Shown here: positions 36,167 to 46,294 of the stretch, piece by piece
Numbering within the stretch: the stretch's first letter is position 1
How the letters are laid out: every line of letters starts with the position of its first letter
NCBI RefSeq assembly: GCF_025755255.1
Contig: NZ_JALIEB010000011.1
Coordinates: 1 to 64,000 of the forward strand
DNA: 64,000 nt
DNA from: Roseobacter sinensis
GTDB lineage: Bacteria; Pseudomonadota; Alphaproteobacteria; Rhodobacterales; Rhodobacteraceae
Direction: 5' to 3'
Made by a program: the position numbers and the translations under genes
Notes under the pieces: model-generated
Seen by the model: the letters and a program-made list of their open reading frames with translations, nothing else
Databases searched by the model: none
Told to the model about the DNA's origin: nothing

Positions 36167-37042
36167 TTAAGGCAGATCACTACCTAGGGTAAGCGTGGTC
36201 CAGTCAACAATCTCTTCGCGGTGCTCCAGATTGATGCCGTGACGTGCATAAACGGCAATCACCTCTTCGGCCTGCTCATTCAGTAGACCTGAGAGAATCG
36301 CATGCCCGCCAGGCTGCAAATGCCGCGCCATATCGGGGGCCAATGCGATGAGCGGCCCTTTCAGAATATTCGCAAAGATGAGATCGAACGGGCTGGCCAC
36401 CGTCAGCTCGGGGTTGCCGAAACCAGCCGCCTCGAGGCAGAGGACCTGCCCTTCCAGCCCGTTGGCCGCAACATTGCTGCGCGCAACCTCGACAGCCACC
36501 TCGTCGATATCGCTGGCGCGCACCGGGCCCGGCCAGATCCGGGCCGCTGCCATCGCAAGGACGGCCGTCCCACAGCCGATATCGACCACATTTCGCCCCA
36601 CAAACCCCTGCGCGGCCAAACGGTCCAAGGCGCGCAGGCAGCCCAGCGTCGTGCCGTGATGCCCTGTCCCGAAGGCCATCGCCGCTTCGATCAGCAAAGG
36701 CTCAGCATCTGCGGGCACCTGATCCGCGTCATGGCTGCCGTAGACGAAGAAGCGGCCCGCCCGCACCGGTGCCAACTCGCGCCGCACATGGGCCACCCAG
36801 TCGGTCTCGGGCAGCTCCGAAACGACGAAGGGCCTGGCCCCGGTGGCAGCTGCAAGAAGCGCCAACGCCGTCTCGTCCGGCGGCTCGGTAAAATAGCCCC
36901 CCACTTCCCAGAGGCCCGAGCCGTCCTCCATCTCGAAGACCCCAACGCCGGTCGGCTCAGGCGAGAGGCGCTCCATCGCAGCACCCAATGTCTCGGCGGC
37001 GGTCTTGCCCGGCAGCGTAGTCAGGGCGGTGAACGTGGGCAT
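36167..37042 (-). CDS. prmA: Ribosomal protein L11 methyltransferase PrmA
   Basis: A 291-aa SAM-dependent methyltransferase. Motif I is VDIGCGTAVLAMAAARIW, the acidic motif II is ASDIDEVAVEVARSNVAANG, and LIFANILKGPLIALAPDMARHL carries the NIL element of PrmA in the NPPY position. AFGTGHHGTTLGCLRAL upstream is also diagnostic. The ATG overlaps the MATE gene stop by 1 nt (TGATG). Confidence 0.93.
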   Translation of the reverse strand: MPTFTALTTLPGKTAAETLGAAMERLSPEPTGVGVFEMEDGSGLWEVGGYFTEPPDETALALLAAATGARPFVVSELPETDWVAHVRRELAPVRAGRFFVYGSHDADQVPADAEPLLIEAAMAFGTGHHGTTLGCLRALDRLAAQGFVGRNVVDIGCGTAVLAMAAARIWPGPVRASDIDEVAVEVARSNVAANGLEGQVLCLEAAGFGNPELTVASPFDLIFANILKGPLIALAPDMARHLQPGGHAILSGLLNEQAEEVIAVYARHGINLEHREEIVDWTTLTLGSDLP

Positions 37043-38433
37043 CAGCGGCTCCGGTATCGGTCGGGGTTCGGGTAGGGCCGCGCCGGTGGAAGGTCAAGTG
37101 CCTCCGGCGCGACGGGTTTGAGCCCCTGAACAAAGCGCCAGCCCCAGAGCGCCGCGAGCCCGCCGACCAGGACGCCCGCCGCCGCTTGCCCATAGATCAC
37201 ACCGGGCGCCCCGTAGAGTGCGGCCAGTGCCGCCGCGGCAGGCCAACTCAGCACGCCATCCTTGACCCAGGTCACGAAGGTCGCGCGCGCCGGTCGACCC
37301 AGTGTGTTGAAGGCCGCATTCGAGACGAAGAGCGCACCGATGAAAATGAACCCGCCCACCCCAACGGTCGTGAAGGCCCAGAGCACGTCTGCGCCCTGCG
37401 CGCTCAGCCCGAAGGCCATCACGACCCAGGGTGTGGCCAGCAGAAGCGCCGCCCAGGTGACGCCGGTATAGATCGCACAGAAGATCAGCGCATCGCGATA
37501 GGTCGAGCGCAGCCGGTCGCAAAGGCCCGCGCCGTAGTTCTGCCCGAAGATGCCGCCAATGGCGCCCGAGAGCGCAAAGATCCCGCCGAAAGCCACCACC
37601 GTCAGCCGCCCGACGACCGCCCAGGCCGCCACCGCATCATCTCCGAACGGGGCCATCACCATGGTCAGCACATAGTTGCCTGCCGGGGTCGCCATCTGGG
37701 TTGCAATCGCCGGCAGGGCGACAACCATGTAGGGCCGCAGCACCCGGCGCGCCATCGCGATGTTCGGCATCGCGATCAGCCTGTGCTGGTACGCCGCAAA
37801 GAAGAGACCAAGCGCCATCAACGCCAGCCGGAAGGCAAAGAGCCCAATTGCGGCACCGTCGAGCCCGAGCCCCATCCAGAGGATCAGCACCGGATCGACC
37901 AGCATCAGCAAGGATCCGGACAGCAGCGTGACATACATCGCCTTTGCCCCCAGACCTTCCGCGCGCAGCGCTCCCGAGGCGACCATGCCGATCGCCATGA
38001 AGGGCAACGAGGGTACCGTCAGGCCCAGATAGCGCGCTGCCAACGCGGCCGTCTCTCCGGTAGCCCCCGCAAAGGCGACGAGGTCGTGACGCAAGAGAAC
38101 AATCGCCAGCGCGACCGCAGACTGGATCGCCACGGCAATCGCGATGGCGCCGCCCGCCTGGTGCCGCGCCGCCGGTCGGTCGCCAGCCCCGATGCTGCGG
38201 GACATCAGCGCCGTCGCCGCGATCATCAGGCCGACACCCGAGGAAACCGAGAAGAACTGGATCGCATAGGCAAAGCCGATGGCGGCCACGAGCGAGGGAT
38301 CGCCCAGCTGCGACACCCAGAAGAGATTGGCCGCATCGACGAGGAAGACAAAAGTGATGCCCATGGCGCCGGTCGCGGTCATCCGCGTCACATGCCCCAT
38401 GGTCGAGCCGGTCAAAAACCGCGCGTCGCTCAT
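37042..38433 (-). CDS. MATE family efflux transporter
   Basis: A 463-aa polytopic protein with about 12 membrane helices and the internal two-fold repeat of MATE (NorM/DinF-like) exporters; conserved features include VSQLGDPSLVAAIGFAYAIQFF near the start and AIGGIFGQNYGAG in the second half. It would export cationic or toxic compounds by proton or sodium antiport. It overlaps the MFS gene upstream by 4 nt (ATGA) and prmA downstream by 1 nt. Confidence 0.9.
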   Translation of the reverse strand: MSDARFLTGSTMGHVTRMTATGAMGITFVFLVDAANLFWVSQLGDPSLVAAIGFAYAIQFFSVSSGVGLMIAATALMSRSIGAGDRPAARHQAGGAIAIAVAIQSAVALAIVLLRHDLVAFAGATGETAALAARYLGLTVPSLPFMAIGMVASGALRAEGLGAKAMYVTLLSGSLLMLVDPVLILWMGLGLDGAAIGLFAFRLALMALGLFFAAYQHRLIAMPNIAMARRVLRPYMVVALPAIATQMATPAGNYVLTMVMAPFGDDAVAAWAVVGRLTVVAFGGIFALSGAIGGIFGQNYGAGLCDRLRSTYRDALIFCAIYTGVTWAALLLATPWVVMAFGLSAQGADVLWAFTTVGVGGFIFIGALFVSNAAFNTLGRPARATFVTWVKDGVLSWPAAAALAALYGAPGVIYGQAAAGVLVGGLAALWGWRFVQGLKPVAPEALDLPPARPYPNPDRYRSR

Positions 38434-39662
38434 TCCGCGGGCGCAGCCACCGGACGCGAAAAGATGGTCTCATGTCCCGGCTCGGGATGGCGCGGGATCA
38501 TCATCGCCAGCACCAGCGACACCGCAGCCATCCCCGCCGCCAGAAAAAAGACCGCCGCGGGCGAGGCCAACCACAAGAGCCCCAGCAGCACCGGCAGGAA
38601 GACCGCGGCGATGTGGTTGATGGTGAAGGCGACAGCGGCGGTGGGTGCAATGTCTCCGGGATCCGCGATCTTCTGGAAATAGGTCTTCAGCGCCAGCGCG
38701 AGCCCGAAGAAGATGTGATCCAGCACATACAGCACCGCCGCTACGGCAACACCCCAGCCGAAGTAGTAGACGCCCCCATAAGACAGGAACACGATGATCA
38801 GCCCGATGTACTCGAAGCCCAGCGTCCTCCGCTCTCCGAAATGCCCCACGGCCCGCCCAAGCAGCGGAGCCACAGCCATGTTGATCACCAGGTTGATCAG
38901 GTAGAGCAACGTGATCTCATGCACGTCATAGCCGAACCGTTCGACCATCATGAAGCCCGCGAAGACCACGAAGATCTGCCGTCGCGCGCCCGACATGAAC
39001 TGCAGCGCGTAATAGAGCCAGTACCGGCGCCGCAGGATCATCTTCTTCACCTGCGGGTTGGGCGCTTCGAATTGCGGATAGGCCAGCATGGCAAAGGCGG
39101 CCATGGCGACCGTGACACCGCCGCCCACCATGTAGACGGTGTTGTAGGTGAGCTGCAGCGTGTCCCAAAGCAGCATGATCGCGAGGTAAGCCACCAGGGT
39201 TGCGGCCGAGCCCGCGGCAAGCAACCAGCCCAGCATCTGCGGCGCCCGCTCCTTGCTCAGCCACTGCAACTGCAGCGACTGGTTCACCGTCTCGTAATAG
39301 TGAAACCCGATGGAGCTCAGCATCGTGATCGTCAGAATGCCACCCATCGACGGAAACCATGCCGTGACCGCCGTCGCCGCGCCCAACAGGAGAAGCGAGA
39401 CCAATCCCAATACCTGCTCGCGCATGAAGATGATGATGGCAATCACACCCACGGCCAGAAACCCGGGGATCTCCCGTATGGTGTGCAGAAGACCAATATC
39501 GCCGCCATCGAAATTGGCCGCCTCGATCACGAAGTTGTTGAGCAGCGCGGACCAGGTGTTGAAGGCAATGGGCATCGCCAACGCCATCAGAAAAAGCAGC
39601 GCGATGGGGCGCCGCCACAGCGGCAGGCGCTTGGCGTCGGCAAGGGGAACAATCTGTGCCAT
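38430..39662 (-). CDS. Major facilitator superfamily transporter
   Basis: A 410-aa transporter with about 12 membrane helices. N-terminal helix region LPLWRRPIALLFLMALAMPIAFNTWSALLNNFVIEAA; middle cytoplasmic loop with QFEAPNPQVKKMILRRRYWLYYALQF; and APLLGRAVGHFGERRTLG as the MFS A-motif-like loop. Substrate unknown. ATG 39662 is preferred although its ribosome-binding site is weak; an in-frame ATG at 39686 would add 8 residues. Confidence 0.85.
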   Translation of the reverse strand: MAQIVPLADAKRLPLWRRPIALLFLMALAMPIAFNTWSALLNNFVIEAANFDGGDIGLLHTIREIPGFLAVGVIAIIIFMREQVLGLVSLLLLGAATAVTAWFPSMGGILTITMLSSIGFHYYETVNQSLQLQWLSKERAPQMLGWLLAAGSAATLVAYLAIMLLWDTLQLTYNTVYMVGGGVTVAMAAFAMLAYPQFEAPNPQVKKMILRRRYWLYYALQFMSGARRQIFVVFAGFMMVERFGYDVHEITLLYLINLVINMAVAPLLGRAVGHFGERRTLGFEYIGLIIVFLSYGGVYYFGWGVAVAAVLYVLDHIFFGLALALKTYFQKIADPGDIAPTAAVAFTINHIAAVFLPVLLGLLWLASPAAVFFLAAGMAAVSLVLAMMIPRHPEPGHETIFSRPVAAPAE

Positions 39663-39806
39663 ATCCGACCCATAGGCCTTTTGCATCAGCTTGGCGAGCC
39701 ACAATAGCGCACAGCATCTGTTCGCCTTGGCTACGCCCGCTTCTTCTGGCCGACAAATATCCCCGCCGGAGGCCGTCACGCGCCGCAGGCGCGAGACAAT
39801 GATACC

Positions 39807-42011
39807 TCAATAAAAACTCTGCGGGTCGATATCGACCGCCAGCCGCAAATCCCCCTTGATCCGGAGCTGCGCCACCCACTGCGCCAGCGCTTTTTGCAAG
39901 GGCGCGGGTTTCTCCGCCTTCACGAGCAGCCGCACCCGGTGCCGCCCGCGCACTCGCGCAATCGGGGCGGGTGCGGGGCCAAAGACCTGCGCCCCAATCG
40001 CCCGCAACATGCCGTCCTGCCGCGCCAAGAGATTACCTGCATCAAAGACCTGCGCCACATCCGTCCCGCTGAGGATGATCCCAGCCATGCGCCCGTAAGG
40101 CGGCACGCCAGCCGCCTCGCGTTCGCGCGCCTCCGCCGCCCAGAAGCGCTCCTCGTCGCCCGCAAGGATGGCGCGGATCACCGGATGCTCGGGCTGATAG
40201 GTCTGCATCAGGGCAGCACCCGGCGTCTCGGCGCGCCCCGCGCGGCCCGCCACCTGCCGCATGAGCTGGAACGTTCGCTCGGCTGCACGCAGATCCGAGC
40301 CCTGCAGACCGAGGTCCGCATCGATCACGCCCACTAGGGTGAGTTTCGGAAAGTTATGCCCTTTGGCAACCAGCTGCGTGCCGATGATCACATCCGCCGC
40401 CCCCTGGGCGATCCCTTCGATCTCGGCCTTCAGCGCGCGCGCGGAGCCATACATGTCCGAGCTCAGCGTCGCGATCCGCGCCTCCGGAAAGAGCGCCGCC
40501 GCCTCTTCCCCCAGCCGCTCGACGCCGGGGCCCACGGCGGCCAGCTTCCCTTGGACCTCGCAGGCCGGGCAGACCTGCGGCATCGGCTTCGTCTCACCGC
40601 ATTGATGGCACATCAGCCGCTTGAGGAACCGGTGCTCGACCATGCGCGCGTCGCAATGATCACAGCCGATCTGATGCCCGCAGGCGCGGCAGAGCGTGAT
40701 CGGCGCGTAGCCGCGCCGGTTGATGAACAGAAGCGCCTGTTCGCCGCGCGCCAGCCGCGCCTCGACCTCGCGCTGCAACTGCGCAGAGATCCAACGATCG
40801 GACGGCAACTGTTCGGCCCGCATGTCGATGGCCCGCATCTCGGGCATCACCGCCGGGCCGAACCGCGCGGTCAGCTCCAGCCGCTTGTACTTGCCGGCTT
40901 CGGCATTGGCCCAGCTCTCCAACGAGGGCGTGGCCGAGGCCAGCACCACCTGCGCGCCACAGATCGACGCGCGCAGCACCGCCATGTCCCGTGCATTGTA
41001 GAGCACGCCCTCCTCCTGTTTGTAAGAGGTGTCGTGCTCTTCATCGACAACGATCAATCCGAGGTTCTGGAACGGCAAAAACAGCGCTGAACGCGCGCCG
41101 ATCACCAGCTGTGCATCCCCCTGACCGACCATACGCCAGATCCGCCGCCGCTCGGTCATTGTCGCCCCGGAGTGCCATTCGGCGGGCGGCGCTCCGAACC
41201 GCTCTTCCACCCGGGTCAGAAACTCCGCCGTCAGCGCAATCTCCGGCAGCAGAACCAGGGCCTGCCGCCCCGCCGACAAGGCTGCCGCCACCGCCTCCAG
41301 ATAGACCTCGGTCTTGCCCGAACCGGTGACCCCGCGCAGCAGGGTCGTGCCGTATCGCTCGGACCGCACGGCTTCGGCCAGCTGCGCGGCCCCGCGCGCC
41401 TGATCGTCGGTCAGATCCTTGCCGGGCCGCGCAGGATCAAGGCGCGGAAAGGGCAGATCGCGCGGACTCTCTTCTTCGACGACGGCATCCTGCGCAACCA
41501 GCCCCTTCACCACGGACGTCCCCACGCCCGCCATCTCGGCCAACTCCTTCAAGGTAAAGGCCAGATCGCCGTATTCCGCCAAGGCCTCCAGCACCTTGCG
41601 TCGCGCCGCCGTCATCTTGTCGGGCTCCGACGGCCCCCTCCGGTAAATCTTGCGCATCGAGGGCGGGTCGCCCAGCCCTGGCGCGCGCGTGGCCAGCCGG
41701 AGCATCGCGGGCATGGGCGTCAGGGTGTAGTCCGCCGCGCGTTCCAGAAAACTGCGCATCTCCTCCCGCATGGGCGCGGCATCGAGCACGCGAAACGCCG
41801 CGCGCACCTTCGCGAGGTCATAGTCCCCACGCCCCGGTCCCCAGACCACACCCAGCACCTTGCGCGGCCCCAGCGGCACTTCGACAAAGGCGCCCAGATG
41901 GCAGCCGCCCTCGGGCGCACGATAGTCCAGCGCCCGCCCGAGCGGCTGTGTCGTCAGAACAGCGATCAGACCGCCCTCGTCGTAGAATTCCGGCAGGCGC
42001 AACAGGCTCAC
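39807..42011 (-). CDS. priA: Primosomal protein N' (replication restart helicase) PriA
   Basis: A 734-aa SF2 helicase that reloads the replisome at stalled forks. It has the N-terminal DNA-binding domain ([19 protein letters not shown]), Walker [29 protein letters not shown] as motif II, and the zinc-binding cysteines [20 protein letters not shown]...CHQCGE...CPAC. The start is uncertain; GTG 42011 matches the usual family N-terminus, while ATG 42053 would add 14 residues. It diverges from the transaldolase gene. Confidence 0.92.
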   Translation of the reverse strand: MSLLRLPEFYDEGGLIAVLTTQPLGRALDYRAPEGGCHLGAFVEVPLGPRKVLGVVWGPGRGDYDLAKVRAAFRVLDAAPMREEMRSFLERAADYTLTPMPAMLRLATRAPGLGDPPSMRKIYRRGPSEPDKMTAARRKVLEALAEYGDLAFTLKELAEMAGVGTSVVKGLVAQDAVVEEESPRDLPFPRLDPARPGKDLTDDQARGAAQLAEAVRSERYGTTLLRGVTGSGKTEVYLEAVAAALSAGRQALVLLPEIALTAEFLTRVEERFGAPPAEWHSGATMTERRRIWRMVGQGDAQLVIGARSALFLPFQNLGLIVVDEEHDTSYKQEEGVLYNARDMAVLRASICGAQVVLASATPSLESWANAEAGKYKRLELTARFGPAVMPEMRAIDMRAEQLPSDRWISAQLQREVEARLARGEQALLFINRRGYAPITLCRACGHQIGCDHCDARMVEHRFLKRLMCHQCGETKPMPQVCPACEVQGKLAAVGPGVERLGEEAAALFPEARIATLSSDMYGSARALKAEIEGIAQGAADVIIGTQLVAKGHNFPKLTLVGVIDADLGLQGSDLRAAERTFQLMRQVAGRAGRAETPGAALMQTYQPEHPVIRAILAGDEERFWAAEAREREAAGVPPYGRMAGIILSGTDVAQVFDAGNLLARQDGMLRAIGAQVFGPAPAPIARVRGRHRVRLLVKAEKPAPLQKALAQWVAQLRIKGDLRLAVDIDPQSFY

Positions 42012-42119
42012 TCTCGAAATATGGCGCTTGAGGGTTTCAGCATCGCAGATCATGCGGTAAAGCCAAGCGCAAGACCGAAGACTGTTAGCGTTCACATTGT
42101 CGCTGAAAGGAGCCGACCG

Positions 42120-42773
42120 ATGAAATTCTTTGTCGACACCGCCGACACACAGGCCATCTCAGAGCTGAACGATCTGGGCATGGTGGATGGGGTCACGACC
42201 AACCCGTCTCTGATCCTGAAATCCGGCCGCGACATCTTGGAGGTGACCAGGGAAATCTGCGGCATCGTCGATGGGCCGGTGAGCGCCGAAGTGGTCGCGC
42301 TGGAGGCCGAAGCGATGATTGCCGAGGGCCGCAAGCTGGCCGAAATCGCGCCCAACATCACCGTGAAGCTGCCGCTCACCTGGGACGGGCTGAAGGCCTG
42401 CAAGGTGCTCTCCAGCGAAGGCAAGATGGTCAATGTGACCTTGTGCTTCTCGGCCAACCAGGCCTTGCTGGCCGCCAAGGCCGGCGCCAGTTTCATCAGC
42501 CCCTTCATCGGGAGGCTCGATGACATGCATCTCGAGGGGATGGAACTGATCCAGGACATCCGCACGATCTATGACAATTACGGCTTCGAGACAGAAATCC
42601 TCGCCGCCTCGATCCGGTCGGTCAACCACGTGCAGGAGTCCGCCTTGATCGGCGCTGATGTGATCACCGCACCACCCGAGGTCATCAAGAAGCTCGCCTC
42701 CCACCCGCTGACGGACAAGGGGCTCGAGCAATTCATGGCCGATTGGGCCAAGACCGGGCAAAAGATCCTCTGA
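42120..42773 (+). CDS. tal: Transaldolase / fructose-6-phosphate aldolase family
   Basis: A 217-aa protein of the short TalC/Fsa-type transaldolase group: [36 protein letters not shown] start, [19 protein letters not shown] with the Schiff-base lysine region (ITVKLPLT), and [30 protein letters not shown]. It acts in the non-oxidative pentose phosphate route. AAAGGAG lies 8 nt before the ATG. Confidence 0.93.
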   Translation: MKFFVDTADTQAISELNDLGMVDGVTTNPSLILKSGRDILEVTREICGIVDGPVSAEVVALEAEAMIAEGRKLAEIAPNITVKLPLTWDGLKACKVLSSEGKMVNVTLCFSANQALLAAKAGASFISPFIGRLDDMHLEGMELIQDIRTIYDNYGFETEILAASIRSVNHVQESALIGADVITAPPEVIKKLASHPLTDKGLEQFMADWAKTGQKIL

Positions 42774-42774
42774 G

Positions 42775-42803
42775 GCGCCGCGGCCAGCGCGCGGCCGCGG
42801 CGC
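42775..42803. other. Strong GC hairpin after transaldolase
   Basis: GCGCCGCGGCC (42775-42785) and GGCCGCGGCGC (42793-42803) are perfectly complementary (11 bp) with a 7-nt loop, starting directly after the stop codon. No T-run follows, so it is either an unusual terminator or an RNA-stabilising 3' structure. Confidence 0.55.
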
Positions 42804-42909
42804 TGGCACCCATTGGCAACACCTCGCCGTCGATACAGGCGGCTGCTGTTTTTCCGCAGGATTTCGCGCGCGCGCCGTGCTAGGGTGCGGAAAAATAAGC
42901 GAGAAAAAC

Positions 42910-43617
42910 ATGAGCAGCAGCCCAAAAATGGAAGATGCCCTGCGCGCGGCCATCCTGTCGCAGCCCGATGCCATACTGGATGACAAGGATGTCATGAAGG
43001 CGTTGATTGCGGCGAACGAGCGCGCGATGGGCGACAATATCGTTGATCTGCGCGGCATCGCGATGGAACGGATGGAAGTCCGGCTCGACCGGCTCGAAGA
43101 CACCCATCGCTCGGTCATCGCCGCCGCTTACGAGAACCTTGCAGGGACCAACCAGATCCACCGCGCCATCCTGCGCATGCTGGATCCCATGGATTTCGAA
43201 ACCTTTCTGGCCGACCTTGGCGGCGAGGTTGCTGAAATCCTGCGGGTGGATGCAGTCCGGCTGGTTCTCGAAAGCGCGCAAAACGAGATAGACCCGGCGC
43301 TCGACGGCCTCGATGACGTGCTGGCGGTTGCATCGCCCGGGTTCGTAGGCGAATACATCGGCCACAACCGCCAGGGCAGCGCGCGTCAGGTCACGCTGCG
43401 CCAGCTTCAGCAGAGCCCTGAGATGGTCTTTCGGGACAAGGCGGCGGGGCTCGGATCCGAAGCCTGCCTGCTGCTCGATCTCGGGCCGGGGCGTTTGCCG
43501 GGCCTGCTGGTCCTTGGGTCTCGGGATCGGGACATGTTCGGGCCGCAGCAAGGCACCGATCTTCTCGTCTTCTTCACCGGCGTTTTCGAAAGAGCCCTGC
43601 GCCGCTGGCTCTCATGA
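42910..43617 (+). CDS. DUF484 family protein
   Basis: A 235-aa protein with an N-terminal coiled helix (LRAAILSQPDAILDDKDVMKALIAANERAMGDNIVDLRGIAMERMEVRLDRLEDTHRSVI) and a C-terminal GAF-like half (MVFRDKAAGLGSEACLLLDLG...PGLLVLGSRDRDMFGPQQGTDLLVFF). DUF484 genes are often directly upstream of xerC; here the stop and the xerC start overlap (ATGA). A role linked to XerC action on chromosome dimers is a reasonable guess; none is shown. Confidence 0.88.
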   Translation: MSSSPKMEDALRAAILSQPDAILDDKDVMKALIAANERAMGDNIVDLRGIAMERMEVRLDRLEDTHRSVIAAAYENLAGTNQIHRAILRMLDPMDFETFLADLGGEVAEILRVDAVRLVLESAQNEIDPALDGLDDVLAVASPGFVGEYIGHNRQGSARQVTLRQLQQSPEMVFRDKAAGLGSEACLLLDLGPGRLPGLLVLGSRDRDMFGPQQGTDLLVFFTGVFERALRRWLS

Positions 43618-44534
43618 GCCTGATCAGCCCCGCGGCGCGCGACGCGCTCGAGGCGTGGGTGGGGCACCAGCGCGCTCTGAAGGGTGCGGCGGAGAACACG
43701 CTCACCGCCTATCGCGGAGATGTCACCGAGTTTCTCGCCTTCATCACCGCGTACAAGGGCGAGTGTCAGGGACTTGCGGCGCTTGCGCGGATCACCGTCA
43801 CGGACATGCGCGCGTGGATGGCGGAGGCGCGCAGCGGCGGGATCGCGCCGCGTTCGCTCGCGCGCAAACTCTCGGCCGTGAAGGCCTTTTACCGCTGGCT
43901 GGCCGAACGCGAAGGGTTCGAGCCCACGGCGATGCTGTCCGCGCGCGCTCCCAAGTTCCAGAAGAAACTGCCGCGGCCTCTGGCGGTGGATGCAGCGCGC
44001 AATCTGATCGACGCGGTCGAGATGCAGTCGCAGCAGCCCTGGGTCGGCGCGCGCGACGTGGCCGTTGTCACCCTGCTTTGGGGCTGCGGTCTGCGGATCT
44101 CCGAGGCGCTTGGGTTGCGGGGCGCGGACGCACCGTTGCCCGAGACGCTGCGGATCACCGGGAAGGGCAACAAGGAGCGGGTCGTGCCCGTTTTGCCCGC
44201 AGCCCGCGACGCCGTGGATGCTTACCTGCGCATCTGCCCCTATCCCTTGCAGCCCGGCCAGTCGCTGTTTCGGGCCATACGTGGCGGCGCATTGGGGCCG
44301 GGGGCAATCCAGAAGGTGGTCGCGCGGGCCAGGATGCAGCTCGGCCTGCCCGCCAGCGCCACACCGCATGCGATGCGGCACAGCTTCGCAACGCACCTGC
44401 TCGACGCGGGCGGCGATCTGCGCGCCATACAGGAGCTCCTGGGGCATGCCTCGCTGTCGACAACCCAGGCTTACACGGCGGTTGATACCGCGCGGCTGAT
44501 GGAAGTCTACGACCGCGCGCACCCCAAGGCCTGA
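43614..44534 (+). CDS. xerC: Tyrosine recombinase XerC
   Basis: A 306-aa integrase with the core-binding domain (about 10-95) and catalytic domain: Arg in WGCGLRISEALG, Lys in ITGKGNKERVVPVLP, HAMRHSFATHLLDAGGDLRAIQELLGHASLSTTQAYTAV with H-x-x-R, H and the Tyr nucleophile near the end. With XerD it resolves chromosome dimers at dif. The coupling with DUF484 supports XerC rather than a mobile integrase, and the gene lacks mobile neighbours. Confidence 0.94.
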   Translation: MSLISPAARDALEAWVGHQRALKGAAENTLTAYRGDVTEFLAFITAYKGECQGLAALARITVTDMRAWMAEARSGGIAPRSLARKLSAVKAFYRWLAEREGFEPTAMLSARAPKFQKKLPRPLAVDAARNLIDAVEMQSQQPWVGARDVAVVTLLWGCGLRISEALGLRGADAPLPETLRITGKGNKERVVPVLPAARDAVDAYLRICPYPLQPGQSLFRAIRGGALGPGAIQKVVARARMQLGLPASATPHAMRHSFATHLLDAGGDLRAIQELLGHASLSTTQAYTAVDTARLMEVYDRAHPKA

Positions 44535-44633
44535 GCCGCGCCGCCTGTTGCACCGCAACCGCGACGCCGCGGCATCTTCCGCACCACGCCTTTTCCTTTT
44601 GCATCCCCCGGGGCCTTGCGGCATGAACGGGCC

Positions 44634-45338
44634 ATGACATTGAGGTTACGCGCGCTCGGCGTGCATTTGTTTACGGCCACGGGCGCGGTATTTGCCATGC
44701 TGTCGATGTTGGCAGCGGTCGACGAGAAATGGGATCTGATGTTCCTCTGGCTCGTCGTGGCCTTCTTCGTTGACGGAATAGACGGCCCGCTGGCGCGCCA
44801 CTACCACGTGAAGGTGAACGCACCGGAGTTCGACGGGGTGCTGCTGGATCTGATCATCGACTATCTCACCTATGTCTTCATCCCGGCCTTCGCGCTCTTC
44901 AAATCGGGTCTGATGGACGGCTGGACCGGCTGGTTCGCGATCATCGTGATCACCTTCACCTCGGCGCTTTACTTCGCCGATACACGCATGAAAACAAAGG
45001 ACAACTCTTTCTCCGGCTTCCCGGGATGCTGGAACATGTTGGTCCTTGTGATCTTCGCCTTGCAGCCGAACTTCTGGGTCTCTCTGACGCTGGTGACGGC
45101 GCTGGCCATCGCGATGTTCCTGCCGCTGAAATTCGTGCATCCCGTCCGCACAGAGCGCTGGCGGGTCATCACCCTGCCCATGGCACTGGCCTGGACCTTC
45201 TTTGCAGGTTGGGCGGCCTGGGTCGATTTTCACCCACAAAGCTGGGCGCATTGGGGGTTGGTCACCACCTCGGTCTACCTGGTCTTTGCAGGCATCGTGC
45301 AGCAGATCTTTCCGACCCGGAACAACGGAGGACTGTAG
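44634..45338 (+). CDS. pcs: Phosphatidylcholine synthase (Pcs)
   Basis: A 234-aa membrane enzyme that condenses CDP-diacylglycerol with choline. The CDP-alcohol phosphotransferase motif appears as DGIDGPLARHYHVKVNAPEFDGVLLDLIIDYLTYV, in which the longer spacing between AR and the DxxxD pair is characteristic of Pcs. About eight membrane helices and the FADTRMKTKDNSFSGFPGCWN region support this. The ATG at 44634 is used. It ends 5 nt before a 74-nt palindromic repeat. Confidence 0.9.
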   Translation: MTLRLRALGVHLFTATGAVFAMLSMLAAVDEKWDLMFLWLVVAFFVDGIDGPLARHYHVKVNAPEFDGVLLDLIIDYLTYVFIPAFALFKSGLMDGWTGWFAIIVITFTSALYFADTRMKTKDNSFSGFPGCWNMLVLVIFALQPNFWVSLTLVTALAIAMFLPLKFVHPVRTERWRVITLPMALAWTFFAGWAAWVDFHPQSWAHWGLVTTSVYLVFAGIVQQIFPTRNNGGL

Positions 45339-45343
45339 CACGC

Positions 45344-45417
45344 GGTGGCCTGAAAGCCCACCGCACCTGCCTGCTCCGCCGCTTGTGTTGGCAGGTTGGG
45401 TGGGCTTTCAGGCCACC
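45344..45417. repeat. Dispersed palindromic element, copy 1
   Basis: A 74-nt hairpin: left arm GGTGGCCTGAAAGCCCACC (45344-45362) + ACCTGCC (45365-45371), right arm GGCAGGT (45390-45396) + GGTGGGCTTTCAGGCCACC (45399-45417). The 19-bp outer stem is perfect; two mismatched bases on each side separate the inner 7-bp stem. A near-identical copy is at 55091-55165. Both start 5 nt after a stop codon and lie between convergent genes. Confidence 0.9.
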
Positions 45418-45422
45418 CCTGG

Positions 45423-45878
45423 TCAAATCAACAGGCCCGCAGCTCCCTCGTGGCGCAGAAGCGCGACCTTGGTCTCGACGCCACCCGCGCCCGAGAACCC
45501 GGTCAGCCCCTTGGCCCCCATCACCCGGTGGCAGGGAATGATGATGGGTATCGGGTTGCCACCACAGGCCTGACCCACGGCCAGGGGCATGGCGCCCAGA
45601 TCCCGCGCGATATCGCCATAGGTGACCGTTTCGCCAAAGGGGATCGCACGCATGGCGTCGCACACCGCTTGCTGAAAGGCCGACCCTCGGACACGCAGTG
45701 GCAGGTCGAACGCCTCGCGCTCTCCTGCATCGTATTCCGCGACTTGGCGCGCCGCCTCCTTCAGGAGTTCAGTGGGCGCCCCCTCGTCGCGGCCGGTCCA
45801 GCGCACTGCGGTGATCGCCCCGTCGTCATCGACGAGGGTCAGGCGGCCGAATTGGGTATCTACGCTCAGGCGGGGCAT
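45423..45878 (-). CDS. ogt: Methylated-DNA--[protein]-cysteine S-methyltransferase
   Basis: A 151-aa suicide DNA repair protein that removes alkyl groups from O6-methylguanine. The active-site motif PCHRV lies in IIIPCHRVMGAKGLTGFSGAGGVETKVALLRHEG, and IPFGETVTYGDIARDLG before it is the DNA-binding helix region. It is convergent with pcs, separated by the palindromic repeat. Confidence 0.95.
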   Translation of the reverse strand: MPRLSVDTQFGRLTLVDDDGAITAVRWTGRDEGAPTELLKEAARQVAEYDAGEREAFDLPLRVRGSAFQQAVCDAMRAIPFGETVTYGDIARDLGAMPLAVGQACGGNPIPIIIPCHRVMGAKGLTGFSGAGGVETKVALLRHEGAAGLLI

Positions 45879-45927
45879 GCGGGCAGAGTGGCTCAGACCG
45901 GCCGGACCAGCAACCCGGAACCTGCGC

Positions 45928-46034
45928 TTAAAGCGTTTCGCCTTTGACCCAAGGCAGGGTACATCACCAATTGCGTTGATTTCATTGCAGTCAGGCAGCG
46001 ATAGCGGATGCCGATCCAAGGCGAATTGCCTTAA
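45928..46034. repeat. Two short hairpin-like repeats upstream of ogt
   Basis: 45928-45945 (minus strand AAAGGCGAAACGCTTTAA) and 46018-46034 (AAGGCGAATTGCCTTAAG) share the core A-A-GGCGAA-xx-GC-(C/T)TT-AA with a third copy at 395-413. The second copy overlaps the 3' end of the DUF3253 gene. Confidence 0.4.
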
Positions 46035-46294
46035 GTGGACGCGAGCCCAACGCGGATCGGGCCACGCGCCGTGCACGCGGACACCGGGCGGCCCTTTTGC
46101 GTCACGACAATCTCTCCGGCCTCGGCCAGCGCATCCGCCACCTGGCGCACCTCGGCCATGAGATCGCGCCAGCGATCCGGCGAGAGCGCCCGTGCCACCT
46201 CGGACGGGCAGAATGTCTTTCCCGGACCGCGACGCAGCGCGAGCCTGCGGATCTCCGCCGCGATCGCCGTCTGCTCAGGCGACCGCGCTGTCAC
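46031..46294 (-). CDS. DUF3253 small protein
   Basis: About 87 aa: a winged-helix-like small domain with [55 protein letters not shown], the recognisable DUF3253 pattern. The GTG at 46294 is a best guess; the ribosome-binding site is weak. It overlaps the 3' end of ileS by about 20 nt on the same strand, so it is probably made from the ileS transcript. Confidence 0.7.
   Translation of the reverse strand: MTARSPEQTAIAAEIRRLALRRGPGKTFCPSEVARALSPDRWRDLMAEVRQVADALAEAGEIVVTQKGRPVSACTARGPIRVGLAST

Noticed and set aside
42775-42803. Calling the hairpin after transaldolase a standard terminator
   Set aside because: The 11-bp GC stem is perfect but no T-tract follows, so it is listed only as a hairpin.
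43614-44534. Tyrosine recombinase as evidence of a mobile element
   Set aside because: It is coupled to DUF484 and flanked by housekeeping genes with no attachment site or phage gene, which fits chromosomal XerC.
44240-44640. Minus-strand frames over xerC and its downstream spacer
   Set aside because: Arg/Ala-rich antisense frames without RBS.
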